Notes: generated by a model not told the origin, from the sequence alone. DNA of 64,000 nt from Clostridium_AD estertheticum_D (GCF_018861295.1 NZ_JAHLDM010000024.1:22362-86361), one strand, 5' to 3'. Counted from the first letter of the stretch, positions 52,713-61,769 are shown. A program made the numbers and translations.

Positions 52713-53225
52713 ATTCTATTGCCTTATTGTAGACTAAAATAGCCTTTTTATGCCAACCTCTGTTTAAATAAGCATTAGCTAAATATCCTGCAAATGCTGA
52801 GTTTTCCGGTTCCTCCAAAGTCAATTCTTCATATATTATTAGAGCTTTACCACTGTTACTATTTTTTAAATATGCTTCTGCTAGCAATACTTTTACTATT
52901 AGAGATTTTGAATCTTCTTTCTTCATCTTTTGAAGCATTTTAATTGCTTTGTTTAATTCTTCTTCCATATAGGTTCTTGCTAAGCTATAATTTTCTTTCA
53001 CATCAGAATCCAAATTATTTATTGAATCATACTGCTTTCTAGTTTTTTCATTACTTAAAATTTCGTAAGCTTTTCTCTCTATTCTTTAGTATATTTAAAA
53101 TATTTTTCTAAAGTTATCCATATTATCTATTTTAGCATTTCATACTTATCTAAGGTATCTTACCAAGTATACCATAATTATATAACAAACATAATTAGCC
53201 ACACAACCCTAATAGAAATAATGTA
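52712..53225 (-). pseudogene. Truncated duplicate of the J-like/TPR/SEC-C gene
   Basis: About 90% similar by eye to 42240-42900. The coding part covers TPR residues (DSDVKENYSLARTYMEEELNKAIKML, ENSAFAGYLANAYLNRGWHKKAI) and stops at CGK by fusion to the permease fragment. About 142 bases including the start codon and most of the J domain are missing between two CTTTTCT repeats (positions 42624-42630 and 42766-42772 of the parent). The upstream non-coding flank is kept. Confidence 0.8.
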
Positions 53226-53364
53226 TAACAATTTTAAGAAATATTTTATCACAAACTTGGTAAGTATAGATTTTAACCTTAAATAACTTAAATGGTTTTA
53301 ATTTACTGTTTTGGTATGTTATACTTTATATAAAAATATAAAAACTAAAAGAAGGTTTGAAAAT
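53226..53364. other. Leader region of the EIIA gene
   Basis: A 139-base AT-rich gap before the crr-like start. TATACT (near 53328) is a possible -10, but no confident -35 was found. Confidence 0.35.
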
Positions 53365-53850
53365 ATGTTTGATTTTTTGAAAAAATCAAAGTTTGAAATT
53401 GTATCTCCAGCTAGTGGAATATTAAAGAACTTAACAGAAGTGCCTGATGAGACCTTTTCATCTAAATGCTTAGGCGATGGCTTTGCTATAGAGCCTTCAA
53501 CAGGAGAAGTATATTCTCCTGTTGAAGGTAAAATCAGAATGATTTTTCCAACATTACATGCCGTGGGTTTAAAATGTAATAATGATATAGAGATTTTACT
53601 ACATATTGGTATAGATACTGTAACTCTTAAGGGTGAAGGTTTCCAGGTTTTTGTCACTACTGGCCAAAAAGTTAAAGCTGGTGATTTACTTATAAAGTTT
53701 GATTTAGAAACTATTAAAAACAAAGTACCATCTACTGACATCATTGTAGTATTTACAGGTGGAGAAACCTGTGAGCTTATGAATGATTCTCAAAAAGTTA
53801 CTAATGGAGAAGCGAATATAGTAAATATTAAACAAAAATCAAAAGTTTAA
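53365..53850 (+). CDS. crr: PTS glucose-type EIIA component
   Basis: A ~161-residue EIIA(Glc) protein that relays phosphate from HPr to an EIIB domain. The family histidines are present: His65 (FPTLHAVGLK) and the phosphoacceptor His80 (EILLHIGIDTV), with the GDGFAIEP and PVEGKI blocks. The start at 53365 is used because an AGAAGG site precedes it; a longer frame from 53311 is less likely. It is convergent with the MurNAc operon, whose transporter lacks an EIIA domain, so it probably serves MurP. Confidence 0.9.
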   Translation: MFDFLKKSKFEIVSPASGILKNLTEVPDETFSSKCLGDGFAIEPSTGEVYSPVEGKIRMIFPTLHAVGLKCNNDIEILLHIGIDTVTLKGEGFQVFVTTGQKVKAGDLLIKFDLETIKNKVPSTDIIVVFTGGETCELMNDSQKVTNGEANIVNIKQKSKV

Positions 53851-53858
53851 TTAATTAC

Positions 53859-53881
53859 AAAAGCGACTCTAGGTCGCTTTT
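53859..53881. terminator. Terminator between EIIA and murR genes
   Basis: The 9-bp stem AAAAGCGAC/GTCGCTTTT with a 5-base loop is flanked by T on the plus strand and A-rich DNA on the other side; it serves both convergent units. Confidence 0.85.
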
Positions 53882-53901
53882 ATATAATCAAGATAACTTA
53901 T

Positions 53902-54747
53902 TTAATGATAAATCCCTTTAACTGCTTTTCTTGTTTCAATTAACTTTTCTTCTACTTCTTTTATATTATTTCTAGTCATTCCTATATATAACATGTCTAT
54001 TATTGCTAGTTGTGATATTCTCGAGCTAATTGCGCCTTCCCTTAAAGATTTTTCTACTTCAGGGACATGTAACACCACATCTGATAAATCAGCTATATTA
54101 TTATTTATGCTAGCCTTTGTTATTGCTATTACTGGAATTCCCCTCTTTTTTGCATTTTGAGCGCATATAATAACTTCTTTTGTTTCACCAGAGTAAGATA
54201 TTGCCAGGGCTACATCACCTGGTTGCATTAATACAGATGTTGTCATTTGCAAATGGGTATCTATGTGTGATATACATCTCTTATTTATTCTGCTTAACTT
54301 ATAATAAAAATCCTGTCCTACTAAAGCTGATACACCAACACTATAGATATATATGTTTTTCGCGTTAATAAGTAACTCGATTGCCTTATCCAATTCTTCT
54401 TCCTTTAACACGCTAACTGTCTGCTGCATGATTGAATCTATTGAATCTTTTATTGCATAAATTATACTTTTTGTTCCTAGATCACCCTTTAAATATTGAA
54501 ACTGAGTAGATTGATCCTTTTTATCTAAACTTATAGATAGCTTAAGTTTCATTTCATTTAAACTGTTAAAACCCATTTTTTTAGCAAATCTAACTACTGT
54601 TGGTGCCGATGTTTTAGTAATACTCGCTAGATCCTTAGCTGACATTGTTATGATACTTTCCTTAGTTTCTAATAAATAATCTGCTATTAGTTTTTCACTA
54701 TCTGTAAAACTCTCATAATTTTGCTTTATGTATCTTAATACATCCAT
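53902..54747 (-). CDS. murR: MurR/RpiR-family regulator
   Basis: A 281-residue regulator with an N-terminal RpiR HTH (MSAKDLASITKTSAPTVVRFAKKMGFNSLNEMKLKL) and a C-terminal SIS sugar-phosphate domain (IYIYSVGVSALVGQDFYYKL, ALAISYSGETKEVIICAQNAKKRG). It probably binds MurNAc-6-phosphate and controls the murQ-murP-mupG-murR operon, of which it is the last gene. It follows mupG by 21 bases. Confidence 0.88.
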   Translation of the reverse strand: MDVLRYIKQNYESFTDSEKLIADYLLETKESIITMSAKDLASITKTSAPTVVRFAKKMGFNSLNEMKLKLSISLDKKDQSTQFQYLKGDLGTKSIIYAIKDSIDSIMQQTVSVLKEEELDKAIELLINAKNIYIYSVGVSALVGQDFYYKLSRINKRCISHIDTHLQMTTSVLMQPGDVALAISYSGETKEVIICAQNAKKRGIPVIAITKASINNNIADLSDVVLHVPEVEKSLREGAISSRISQLAIIDMLYIGMTRNNIKEVEEKLIETRKAVKGIYH

Positions 54748-54768
54748 AAAACCACATCCTATTAAATT

Positions 54769-55848
54769 TTAATTATTTATTATATTAAAGTGAAATTTTT
54801 TTCCACCCTTTATATATTTTAATAGATAAATATTCTTTTGTAAAACAGATGCTACAACATTTGTCCTATAATCGCCTTTTTGATCCACTTTTAATATTTG
54901 TAATTCTCCCATATATCTTTTGTAATTCTGGTTATCTATAGTAATATCTCCATACTTTTTATCACCTGTATTTAATGACTTTATTTTGTCTTCATTAAGA
55001 AGTAATCTACTTTCGCTAGCTCTTATAACATCTCGAGCCTCATCTTGCCTTTGGGTATAAGTTTCATTTAATAATCTTAAAGTTATATTATCTTTTTCTT
55101 TTAATTCTATAAAAAGTTCTACTACATCAGGTCGTAATCCAGATAAATCTTCTAACTCCGCTTTACTAGGAAGTGAATCTCCTATAAATACAGATTGATT
55201 TCCAAGGGCAAATAAATGATTTGCAGCTTCCCGTACCTCGAGTCCTCTATGATCCTCAAGTGTTGGTAATCCATCAAATAGCGGACCTCTCCTTTTATTA
55301 TTAGATTGTACAAAAGCTGAAACCATAATTCTCCTTTTACTTAATATAGCATTTTTCTCTTTCATACATTCTTCTGAAATACCTGTCCCCACTCTAGGAT
55401 AAAAATTATGCAGTGCATCAACATTTTTATAGTTAGGTAAATATATATCTAATTTTTCAAAAAATTCTTCAGTTACTGTTGATGCATTTAACTGAATTTT
55501 AATTTCATAAGGGTTATTAGTCATCTTAGATATTTCTTCTTCACTATACCCAAAATCTATTCTTATAGTCTTAACCCCCATACCGCTAAGTCCGCTCAAA
55601 TCCATATTCTGCAAATCTAAAAGTTTAAAAGTATTAGGAGATATATCAGTTATTATATCCATATCATATTCTTTAGCTAACTTGAAAAATTCTTGTGCCT
55701 CAGTCTTTAAAATACTATAATTTGCCTCTGGTATTTGAAACGAGGTAAATATTCTAAAGAATTTAAGCTTATGAGCCTCCTTTAATAATCTTATATTCTC
55801 TTGCTTTGTATTATCTAGCCCAAAATAAATTGAAATACCGTAACTCAT
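54769..55848 (-). CDS. mupG: 6-phospho-N-acetylmuramidase (MupG/DUF871 family)
   Basis: A 359-residue TIM-barrel protein with a C-terminal cyclophilin-like domain, typical of DUF871/MupG. It hydrolyses MurNAc-6P-containing disaccharides. Recognisable blocks are MSYGISIYFG, FFRIFTSFQIPE, MDIITDISPNTFKLL, LHNFYPRVGTGISE and TLEDHRGLEVREAANHLFALG. Cytosolic. It is 84 bases after murP, with a short hairpin between. Confidence 0.9.
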   Translation of the reverse strand: MSYGISIYFGLDNTKQENIRLLKEAHKLKFFRIFTSFQIPEANYSILKTEAQEFFKLAKEYDMDIITDISPNTFKLLDLQNMDLSGLSGMGVKTIRIDFGYSEEEISKMTNNPYEIKIQLNASTVTEEFFEKLDIYLPNYKNVDALHNFYPRVGTGISEECMKEKNAILSKRRIMVSAFVQSNNKRRGPLFDGLPTLEDHRGLEVREAANHLFALGNQSVFIGDSLPSKAELEDLSGLRPDVVELFIELKEKDNITLRLLNETYTQRQDEARDVIRASESRLLLNEDKIKSLNTGDKKYGDITIDNQNYKRYMGELQILKVDQKGDYRTNVVASVLQKNIYLLKYIKGGKKFHFNIINN

Positions 55849-55900
55849 AAAAATTCCTCCTTAAATCATCTCTTGAGAATCTGCATTAATTAAAATTATT

Positions 55901-55922
55901 AAAAAAGACCCGTGAAGGTCTC
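55901..55922 (-). terminator. Weak internal terminator between murP and mupG
   Basis: AGACC/GGTCT stem with a 6-base loop, followed on the minus strand by T6. The stem is short, so partial read-through is likely, lowering expression of the distal genes. Confidence 0.5.
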
Positions 55923-55932
55923 TTCTAAATTA

Positions 55933-57294
55933 TTAATCCACCGGATCTTCAAAACCCAATATACTAGTAAAGAAATATCCACCTATATACGATACCACTA
56001 CACCTATTAAGAATAATCCAATTTTCCCATTTGCAATTAATAATGCGAGTGGTAGTCCCGATACGCCTATTGCAACGGCTCCAACCTTAAACATTGCCAT
56101 AACCGCTCCGCCTGCTCCTGCTCCAAGGCAAGCTCCAAGAAATGGCTTTCCAAGTGGTAATGTTACTCCATATATTAACGGTTCCCCTATTCCTAAAAAT
56201 CCTGGTACTAATCCATTCCTAGCTACTTTCTTAAGTCTCTCATTTTTTGTTTTTCTTAATACTGCTATAGTAGCCCCTACCTGCGACATTCCAGCCGTTG
56301 CAAGTACTGGAAGTAATACTGTAAATCCTACATTAGCTATTAAATCTGCATGTATTGGAGTTAATGCTTGATGCATTCCTGTCATAACTAGGGGTAAGAA
56401 TAACGCTCCTGATATCCCTCCCGAAATAACTGAAACAACCATATTATTTGACGCTATTGTTTTTGCTACAACTATTCCTATACTATAAGAAATAAACCCT
56501 CCAATTGGTTGAAGTATACATAATGCCGCTAAAACTGAAATCGTAAGTGTAAGAAGTGGTGTAACAAATAAATCTAATACATCTGGTACAAATTTTCTAC
56601 ACGTCCTTTCAATAAAACAAGCTAAAACTACTACTATTATTACTGAAATAATTCCTCCACGTCCTGGTGTTAATGCTTTGCCAAAAAGAGTTATCTTTGC
56701 AAGTTCTGCTGATGATAGAATACCACCTAACACTCCTCCCATCATTGGCATTTGTGAACCAAATTCCTTAGCTGTATTTACACCAACTAAAATTGATAAT
56801 ATTGAGAATACGCCATTACCTATAAGTCCTATTATTTTAGCTGCAGTTGTAGTTTTATATTCAACTCCAAAATAGACTCCTGCTATATTATTCACCGCAA
56901 GAATTAGTCCACACGCTACAAATAACGGTATTAATGGAATAAAAATACTTCCCAATCTCTTAAGCATATTCTTAAATTTAGTATTATTCTTTTGTTTTAA
57001 TTTACCCTTAGTTTCTGCTACTGCATCTTCACCTAAAAGTACACTTTTTTCAATTATTTTATTTACTTCGTCAGTTATCTTATTTACCTTACCCGGACCA
57101 TAAATAACTTGTAACTCCCCATCAGTCTCAACTATTCCAAGAACTCCTTCTGATTTTTTTATTTCTCCTATTCTTGCCTTTAAAGAATCTTTAAGTTGAA
57201 GCCTACAACGGGTCATACAATTTATAACAGATATTATATTACTTTTGCCCCCAACTAACTCAACTAAATTTTTAGCTATATCTCTATTTGTCAT
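55933..57294 (-). CDS. murP: PTS N-acetylmuramic acid transporter EIIBC
   Basis: A 453-residue permease. An N-terminal EIIB domain (phospho-Cys26 in VINCMTRCRLQL) is joined by a linker near 90-110 to a ten-segment EIIC domain (GEPLIYGVTLPLGKPF is the substrate-loop motif). There is no EIIA domain; the crr-type gene next to the operon can supply it. It imports and phosphorylates MurNAc. It is 12 bases downstream of murQ. Confidence 0.9.
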   Translation of the reverse strand: MTNRDIAKNLVELVGGKSNIISVINCMTRCRLQLKDSLKARIGEIKKSEGVLGIVETDGELQVIYGPGKVNKITDEVNKIIEKSVLLGEDAVAETKGKLKQKNNTKFKNMLKRLGSIFIPLIPLFVACGLILAVNNIAGVYFGVEYKTTTAAKIIGLIGNGVFSILSILVGVNTAKEFGSQMPMMGGVLGGILSSAELAKITLFGKALTPGRGGIISVIIVVVLACFIERTCRKFVPDVLDLFVTPLLTLTISVLAALCILQPIGGFISYSIGIVVAKTIASNNMVVSVISGGISGALFLPLVMTGMHQALTPIHADLIANVGFTVLLPVLATAGMSQVGATIAVLRKTKNERLKKVARNGLVPGFLGIGEPLIYGVTLPLGKPFLGACLGAGAGGAVMAMFKVGAVAIGVSGLPLALLIANGKIGLFLIGVVVSYIGGYFFTSILGFEDPVD

Positions 57295-57306
57295 AATAAT
57301 TTCCCC

Positions 57307-58212
57307 CTAATTATGTTTTAACGCTTTTGCTATATATCCTTTATTTAAATCTAATCTAATTTTTGCCTGTTCTTTATTAAGTTTTGATAATATCATAAAT
57401 ATTGCAAGCTTTACATCAAAATCCGTTTTACTTAATACTTCCGTTGCTTCTTCAATATCTATGCCCGTTGCCTCGCATACTATCAATTTAGCCCTCTGTG
57501 TTAATTTTTCATTAGTTGATTTTACATCTACCATAAGATTACCATATACTTTGCCTAGCTTTATCATAGCTCCTGTTGATAACATGTTTAATACCAGTTT
57601 TTGAGCCGTTCCTGATTTAAGTCTTGTGGAACCTGTTACAACTTCTGCTCCAACTACTGGTGCTATTGATATTTTTGCTACCGCAGAAACTGGCGAATTA
57701 GCATTACAAGTAACCGAAATGGTTAATGCTCCTATTTCATTTGCATACTCAAGTCCCCCTATTACATATGGCGTTCTGCCTGATGCTGCAATTCCTACTA
57801 CTGCATCATTCTCAGTTAGTCCTTTACTTTTTAAATCTGATTCTGCGATCTGCTTAGAATCTTCAGCCCCTTCTATTGCTCTAAAAATCGCTTCCTTTCC
57901 TCCGGCTATAATCCCTTGTACCAGTTCTTCTGGTGTCCCAAAGGTAGGTGGACATTCCGATGCATCTAAAATACCAAGTCTTCCTGACGTTCCTGCCCCT
58001 ATGTAAATTAACCTCCCACCTTTATGCATTCTTTGGGCTATGCTATCTATGGCTATTGCTATTTTAGGAAGTTCCTTTTCCACAGCCCCTGCTACCTTTT
58101 TATCTTCATTATTTATTATTTTCACCATTTCTAAAGTTGAAACCGTATCTATGTTCATGGTATTTTCATTTCTACTTTCTGTTATTAGTTTTTTTAAATT
58201 TAAATTATTCAT
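57307..58212 (-). CDS. murQ: N-acetylmuramic acid 6-phosphate etherase
   Basis: A ~301-residue SIS-domain enzyme that cleaves the D-lactyl ether of MurNAc-6P to GlcNAc-6P. Family blocks are LITESRNENTMNIDT, GGRLIYIGAGTSGRLGILDASECPPTFG, GIIAGGKEAIFRAIEGAED and GSTRLKSGTAQKLVLNMLSTGAMIKLGKV. The start is ATG 58210-58212 behind AGGAG, eight codons into the longer frame. It is the first gene of the MurNAc operon. Confidence 0.95.
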   Translation of the reverse strand: MNNLNLKKLITESRNENTMNIDTVSTLEMVKIINNEDKKVAGAVEKELPKIAIAIDSIAQRMHKGGRLIYIGAGTSGRLGILDASECPPTFGTPEELVQGIIAGGKEAIFRAIEGAEDSKQIAESDLKSKGLTENDAVVGIAASGRTPYVIGGLEYANEIGALTISVTCNANSPVSAVAKISIAPVVGAEVVTGSTRLKSGTAQKLVLNMLSTGAMIKLGKVYGNLMVDVKSTNEKLTQRAKLIVCEATGIDIEEATEVLSKTDFDVKLAIFMILSKLNKEQAKIRLDLNKGYIAKALKHN

Positions 58213-58269
58213 ATTATCTCCTATATTAATCAATATTTTCCTTTTGGAATTATTTTATTTTATAACCTC

Positions 58270-58298
58270 ATATTAACATTTTTGAAATTACGTTTCAA
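58270..58298 (-). promoter_or_regulatory. murQ promoter with MurR operator candidate
   Basis: On the minus strand -35 TTGAAA (58293-58298), 17 bases and -10 TAATAT (58270-58275). A perfect inverted repeat TTGAAA-N5-TTTCAA (58282-58298) covers the -35. Its position and dyad fit an RpiR-type operator, presumably for MurR. Confidence 0.65.
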
Positions 58299-58353
58299 GT
58301 TATTTTGTAAAATATTTCATTTTATTTCATCATTAAAAATAATTAATAGCGTA

Positions 58354-58395
58354 AATAAGAGAGATACACAATATAATTTGCGTATCTCTCTTATT
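58354..58395. terminator. Hairpin downstream of the HEPN-MNT pair
   Basis: A perfect 14-bp stem (58354-58367 with 58382-58395) around a 14-base loop. The U tract is poor; it lies between the toxin-antitoxin pair and the MurNAc operon. Confidence 0.6.
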
Positions 58396-58512
58396 CGAAC
58401 ATTCTATTCATAAACCCATTTCCACCTCTACCTTTGGGTGTTATTTTGGTTCTTATGTTAGTATATAATAAACTCGGTTGGCACAACTCACTAATTTAGA
58501 AATAATTTAAAA

Positions 58513-58812
58513 TTATCTACTACTAACTTTAGAATAAATTTCAATCCCATCCCTATCAATTTGTTTTTTTATATTCTCATTTAATGAATTTAGAAAAACA
58601 ATATCACAAGAATATATTCCTATTACATCATTAATTTCCTCTACAATAGTTCCTTTGCTTTTACCTATATAACTTACACATAAGTCTATATCTGAATTTA
58701 TATTTTCTGTTCCTTTTGCTCTTGACCCAAATATTATTACTTTCTCTATATTGTTATTATTCAGGAAATAATTAATCAAGCTTTTATATACTTTTTTATC
58801 TATTCCATACAT
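58513..58812 (-). CDS. mntA: MNT-family nucleotidyltransferase (antitoxin)
   Basis: A 99-residue minimal nucleotidyltransferase with the GSRAKGTENINSDIDL signature (GSxAxG and DxD) at about 28-43 and a third acidic residue in SCDIVFLN. In HEPN-MNT systems this protein AMPylates the HEPN toxin and neutralises it. It starts one base after the HEPN stop (TGA-T-ATG), so the two are translationally coupled. Confidence 0.87.
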   Translation of the reverse strand: MYGIDKKVYKSLINYFLNNNNIEKVIIFGSRAKGTENINSDIDLCVSYIGKSKGTIVEEINDVIGIYSCDIVFLNSLNENIKKQIDRDGIEIYSKVSSR

Positions 58813-58813
58813 A

Positions 58814-59248
58814 TCACATTACCACTTTTGAAAGGTTACTTAATAGATCTTCTATGGCACCTGTATAATCACTTATTATCTTATTTTTAATTTCTTCATA
58901 ATTTTGCTCATCATAAATATGAGATGTATAATTTCTTGATAATAAAATATCGTTCCAAATTTCTATATCATTAATTAATCCTTCTTTAAACGCTTGTTTA
59001 TAACACCCTCTTGGATTATTTATCTCTAAACCAGATGATTTAAATATCTTAGAAAGTAACTTCCAAGTTAAGTCTTCTAGTGTTTCATACTTTTTAATAA
59101 TTGAATCTCTATACACTTCCATAGTTATATCATCTGGGTTTTTTATATTACTAAAATTATCTGTGATATTCTTTAAATGAACTAATATTCTATATGCATA
59201 ATTATATGTTAATTTTATTGATTCATCATATTTATCTAGTATTCCCAT
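58814..59248 (-). CDS. HEPN-domain toxin-like protein (HI0074 family)
   Basis: A ~144-residue all-helical protein related to HI0074-type nucleotidyltransferase substrate-binding proteins. The RNase signature Rx4-6H is visible as SRNYTSHIYDE. The start at 59246-59248 (MGILDKYDESIK) follows AAAGGGTG; a longer frame upstream is unlikely. With the adjacent MNT gene it forms a two-gene toxin-antitoxin module that may act in phage defence or plasmid stability. Confidence 0.87.
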   Translation of the reverse strand: MGILDKYDESIKLTYNYAYRILVHLKNITDNFSNIKNPDDITMEVYRDSIIKKYETLEDLTWKLLSKIFKSSGLEINNPRGCYKQAFKEGLINDIEIWNDILLSRNYTSHIYDEQNYEEIKNKIISDYTGAIEDLLSNLSKVVM

Positions 59249-59512
59249 AATATTTATCACCCTTTCTAAGTTATATATAGTTATTATATTACCATATATA
59301 ATAACATTTAAAACTAAAATCCTCAAAAATAAGGCTATATTTCTTTATTAATAGAAGACAAGATGCTAAAAAAAAGAAGCAAGCAAACATTTATTTTGTT
59401 TGCTCTGATTCTTTTTTATTCTGATAGATACATGGAGGATTTAGCCACCAACCACCAATAATCTACTTCAACTTATTAGTAAGAAGAAATTGCTTTCTAA
59501 AATCAATAATAC

Positions 59513-59908
59513 TTAGTTCACTTTCAATACTTTTTCATCTAAAAATATTGGATCTACAAATTCTAAACTGTCTATAGGTAGCTTCCCCCCACTTTTTCTT
59601 AAAAGTTCAAAAACATCATATTTTTCTAAACCATATTTTGCTAGTATTTCTTTTACATCTTTTCTTCTCTTATCTGGTAGCCTACTTGAAAAGGCAGGAA
59701 ACATATCATAACTTTCATAAACTTCATTTATATTTGCAAATGCTATTAATGGTTTAAACCCATTCTTAATTGCATTATCTAGCTCTTTAATTCTATATTT
59801 GAATTCATACTTACCATTTTTTGATAATTCTCCAATTATATATCTGTTTTTTGTCTTATAATCTTTCCAAATTAAATAAAGATGTTCTCTATTATTAATT
59901 CCACTCAT
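59513..59908 (-). CDS. Partner of a HipA-like kinase, probably truncated (pre-HIRAN region)
   Basis: A 131-residue protein beginning MSGINNREHLYLIWKD with SSRLPDKRRKDVKEILAKYGL and SGGKLPIDSLEFVDPIF. From memory, similar clostridial proteins continue into a HIRAN domain and are encoded beside a HipA-like kinase. This one ends right after DPIFLDEKV, so it may be shortened. Its start overlaps the end of the upstream kinase remnant by 4 bases. Confidence 0.5.
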   Translation of the reverse strand: MSGINNREHLYLIWKDYKTKNRYIIGELSKNGKYEFKYRIKELDNAIKNGFKPLIAFANINEVYESYDMFPAFSSRLPDKRRKDVKEILAKYGLEKYDVFELLRKSGGKLPIDSLEFVDPIFLDEKVLKVN

Positions 59909-60488
59909 TCTTCTGCCTCCTCTTCTCCATAATATATATCTATGATTTTTTTTCTTCTCCGTACTAAAAAAACATATAATGGTGATATTCTTATTTCTTC
60001 ATTTATTTTATTTCTTACTATACCCCAATTACTGTGATGTCTATCACTATTACCTATTAATGCATCAAAGATTGGAATAATTAAAAAATCATTTTCTAAG
60101 CCTGTTTCCTTAATTGATTGGAGTATCATCTTTATGGAATATGGTTCTTCTGTTATATATATATTAGTAATATATTGAATTCCTTCTATTAGTTCTTCCT
60201 CTTCCTTTAATATCATATAACTCATAGACCCTACTCTGCCTCTAAATATACCTATATCAACTTTAGCACACTCAATACCTAAAACTTCAGCTAATTGATA
60301 CGCAACTTTTTCGGCCCAATATTCTCCAGTCGGCTTCCTATATACACACCCTTAGGAAATTTAAATATCCCCTTTTGCTTTGTTTCAGAATTAATAAGCC
60401 ATTTTTTCTCACTGGCTCCACTTCCAAAAGGAGAATCTTCATCAATCTCCCAATGATCAAAATTAATAAGCATACCCATGTTATCCAC
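59905..60488 (-). pseudogene. Frameshifted HipA-like kinase
   Basis: The first piece (60291-60488) reads INFDHWEIDEDSPFGSGASEKKWLIN, then KGIFKFPK. From about 60335 the family sequence continues in another frame (PTGEYWAEKVAYQLAEVLGIECAKVDIGIFRGRVGSMSYMIL). The next piece (59905-60225) has the kinase core IFDALIGNSDRHHSNWGIV. After ISPLY it turns into low-complexity RRRKKII...EEEAEE instead of the expected DNGSSL metal-binding end. At least one frameshift and a lost C-terminus make it inactive. Confidence 0.65.
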
Positions 60489-60575
60489 CTCTTAATTCTT
60501 ATATATCCTCTCCATTACATGCCTAGGTCACCTACCAAACTCTCCCCTACTAAAACCATACGATTTCCCATTGTA

Positions 60576-61031
60576 CTATACCCTGATTTCCTCATCTTTA
60601 ATAAATATCCTAATTCCCTCAATAGAAAATCCTTTAATTCTACTATCCTTATCAATGCTTCCACCTATTTCTGTTTCAGTTAATGAACTTACTCTCCTAA
60701 GCTCTCGCCACAATCTATACTCTTCTTTAGATTTTATACAAAGCTCAGTTACTATCACCACATTATGAAGTAAATACTCAGTAGTATAAATCAACCTTCG
60801 AACCTGATAACCCCTTACTTCAATTTTTCTACAGAGCTTGTCCCATCCCTCAATTTTAAAAACATAATAATCTTCCTCCGACTCACTAGGTATATCCTTT
60901 ATAGTATTTCTCTTCACAACTTTTATATAATTCTCTCGCCCTATAGGCTCAAGTGATCTTTCAAAGGTTGAATAAGAAGATTCATTTATTAGCTTGTCTA
61001 AGAACTCTTCCATAAGCCTTGTCGCTATCAA
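60576..61031 (-). CDS. Hypothetical protein, 151 residues
   Basis: Unrecognised. It is soluble and highly charged (LMEEFLDKLINESSYSTFERSLEPIGREN, YRLWRELRRVSSLTETEIGGSIDKD). It overlaps the upstream 61028 frame by 4 bases (ATGA), which suggests translational coupling or one broken gene. Context is a patch of toxin and defence-like remnants. Confidence 0.4.
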   Translation of the reverse strand: MIATRLMEEFLDKLINESSYSTFERSLEPIGRENYIKVVKRNTIKDIPSESEEDYYVFKIEGWDKLCRKIEVRGYQVRRLIYTTEYLLHNVVIVTELCIKSKEEYRLWRELRRVSSLTETEIGGSIDKDSRIKGFSIEGIRIFIKDEEIRV

Positions 61032-61354
61032 GTTTGTTTATAGATAACGTATGTTCCTATAAAACTATCTATCTTGCGAATTATAGTTATTAGCATAAAC
61101 TTTAGAAATCTATTTTCCTTAGTGGCGAGTGATACCTTTTTAGTTACCTGTAAAGCCTGAGTAGGAATGTTTCTACCATCTACCCTTTCTAATAAATGAG
61201 GTCTTTTCTCAAGCCACTTTATAGTATCCATACTTGTATTCTTTAGACTTTGGTATTTACATACTCTGCTATCTTTTATCAGCTCATGATGGGGTTTTGA
61301 TAAAACTATATTAATCGACTTCGGTGCTGCAATTTTAACATAGAAACTAGTCAC
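61028..61354 (-). pseudogene. Possible DUF2357-type fragment
   Basis: A 108-residue frame containing WLEKRPHLLERVDGRNIPTQALQVTKKV and TKENRFLKFMLITIIRK. The D/KxENRFhKF pattern recalls DUF2357 proteins that accompany McrB-like GTPases (from memory). The beginning (MTSFYVKIAAPKS) and end look cut off, and the 44-base repeat begins 14 bases away, at the presumed breakpoint. Confidence 0.4.
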
Positions 61355-61367
61355 TACGTTCCAGTTT

Positions 61368-61411
61368 TTACAATGGGGTCAGATGCATCGCCTAAAAAAT
61401 GTAATCAAATT
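61368..61411. repeat. 44-base dispersed repeat, copy B
   Basis: Reads TTACAATGGGGTCAGATGCA, then TCGCCTAAAAAATGTAATCAAATT; matches 45596-45639 in 40 of 44 positions. It borders the right edge of the decayed defence patch. Confidence 0.6.
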
Positions 61412-61769
61412 GTTATAATTTTAAATTAACATATAATACAGCAAAAACAACCATTAAATTCATTTTTTATCAATATACATGTAGTTTATATATTAATATG
61501 ATATAATTATATTTTGTGCGAGCTGCAAAGGCGTGGTATTTTTTCTTAAATGGGAATAAATTTATTTTCATTGTTATAATTAACCTGTGTCTACTTCCTT
61601 GGAGCCGAAACGAAAGTGAAGATATTGAACCCACGAAATGAGGCCTTGGGGGATATCCTATTATGGAAATAACTAGTTAAAAAAATCATAAAAAAATGTG
61701 AAGTATCATAAAGTTGGTTATGAACTCCATAAAAAAGAAACAATAAACAACAGGGAGGTAGTTTAAACC
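61412..61769. other. Long leader region before the RodA/FtsW gene
   Basis: A 358-base stretch with no ORF. The part 61515-61670 is less AT-rich than its surroundings and carries G-rich, non-coding-looking sequence (TTGGAGCCGAAACGAAAGTG, then GAACCCACGAAATGAGGCC). It could be a structured leader, but I could not draw a convincing fold or match a known riboswitch. An AGGGAGG site precedes the gene. Confidence 0.35.

Noticed and set aside
60291..60488. Independent 65-residue gene
   Set aside because: Its N-terminal part is the start of a HipA-like kinase whose family sequence resumes in another frame; treated as part of the pseudogene.
61590..61670. Known riboswitch before rodA (c-di-AMP, guanidine or 6S-like)
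   Set aside because: None of the conserved cores I can recall is present and no convincing pairing was found.
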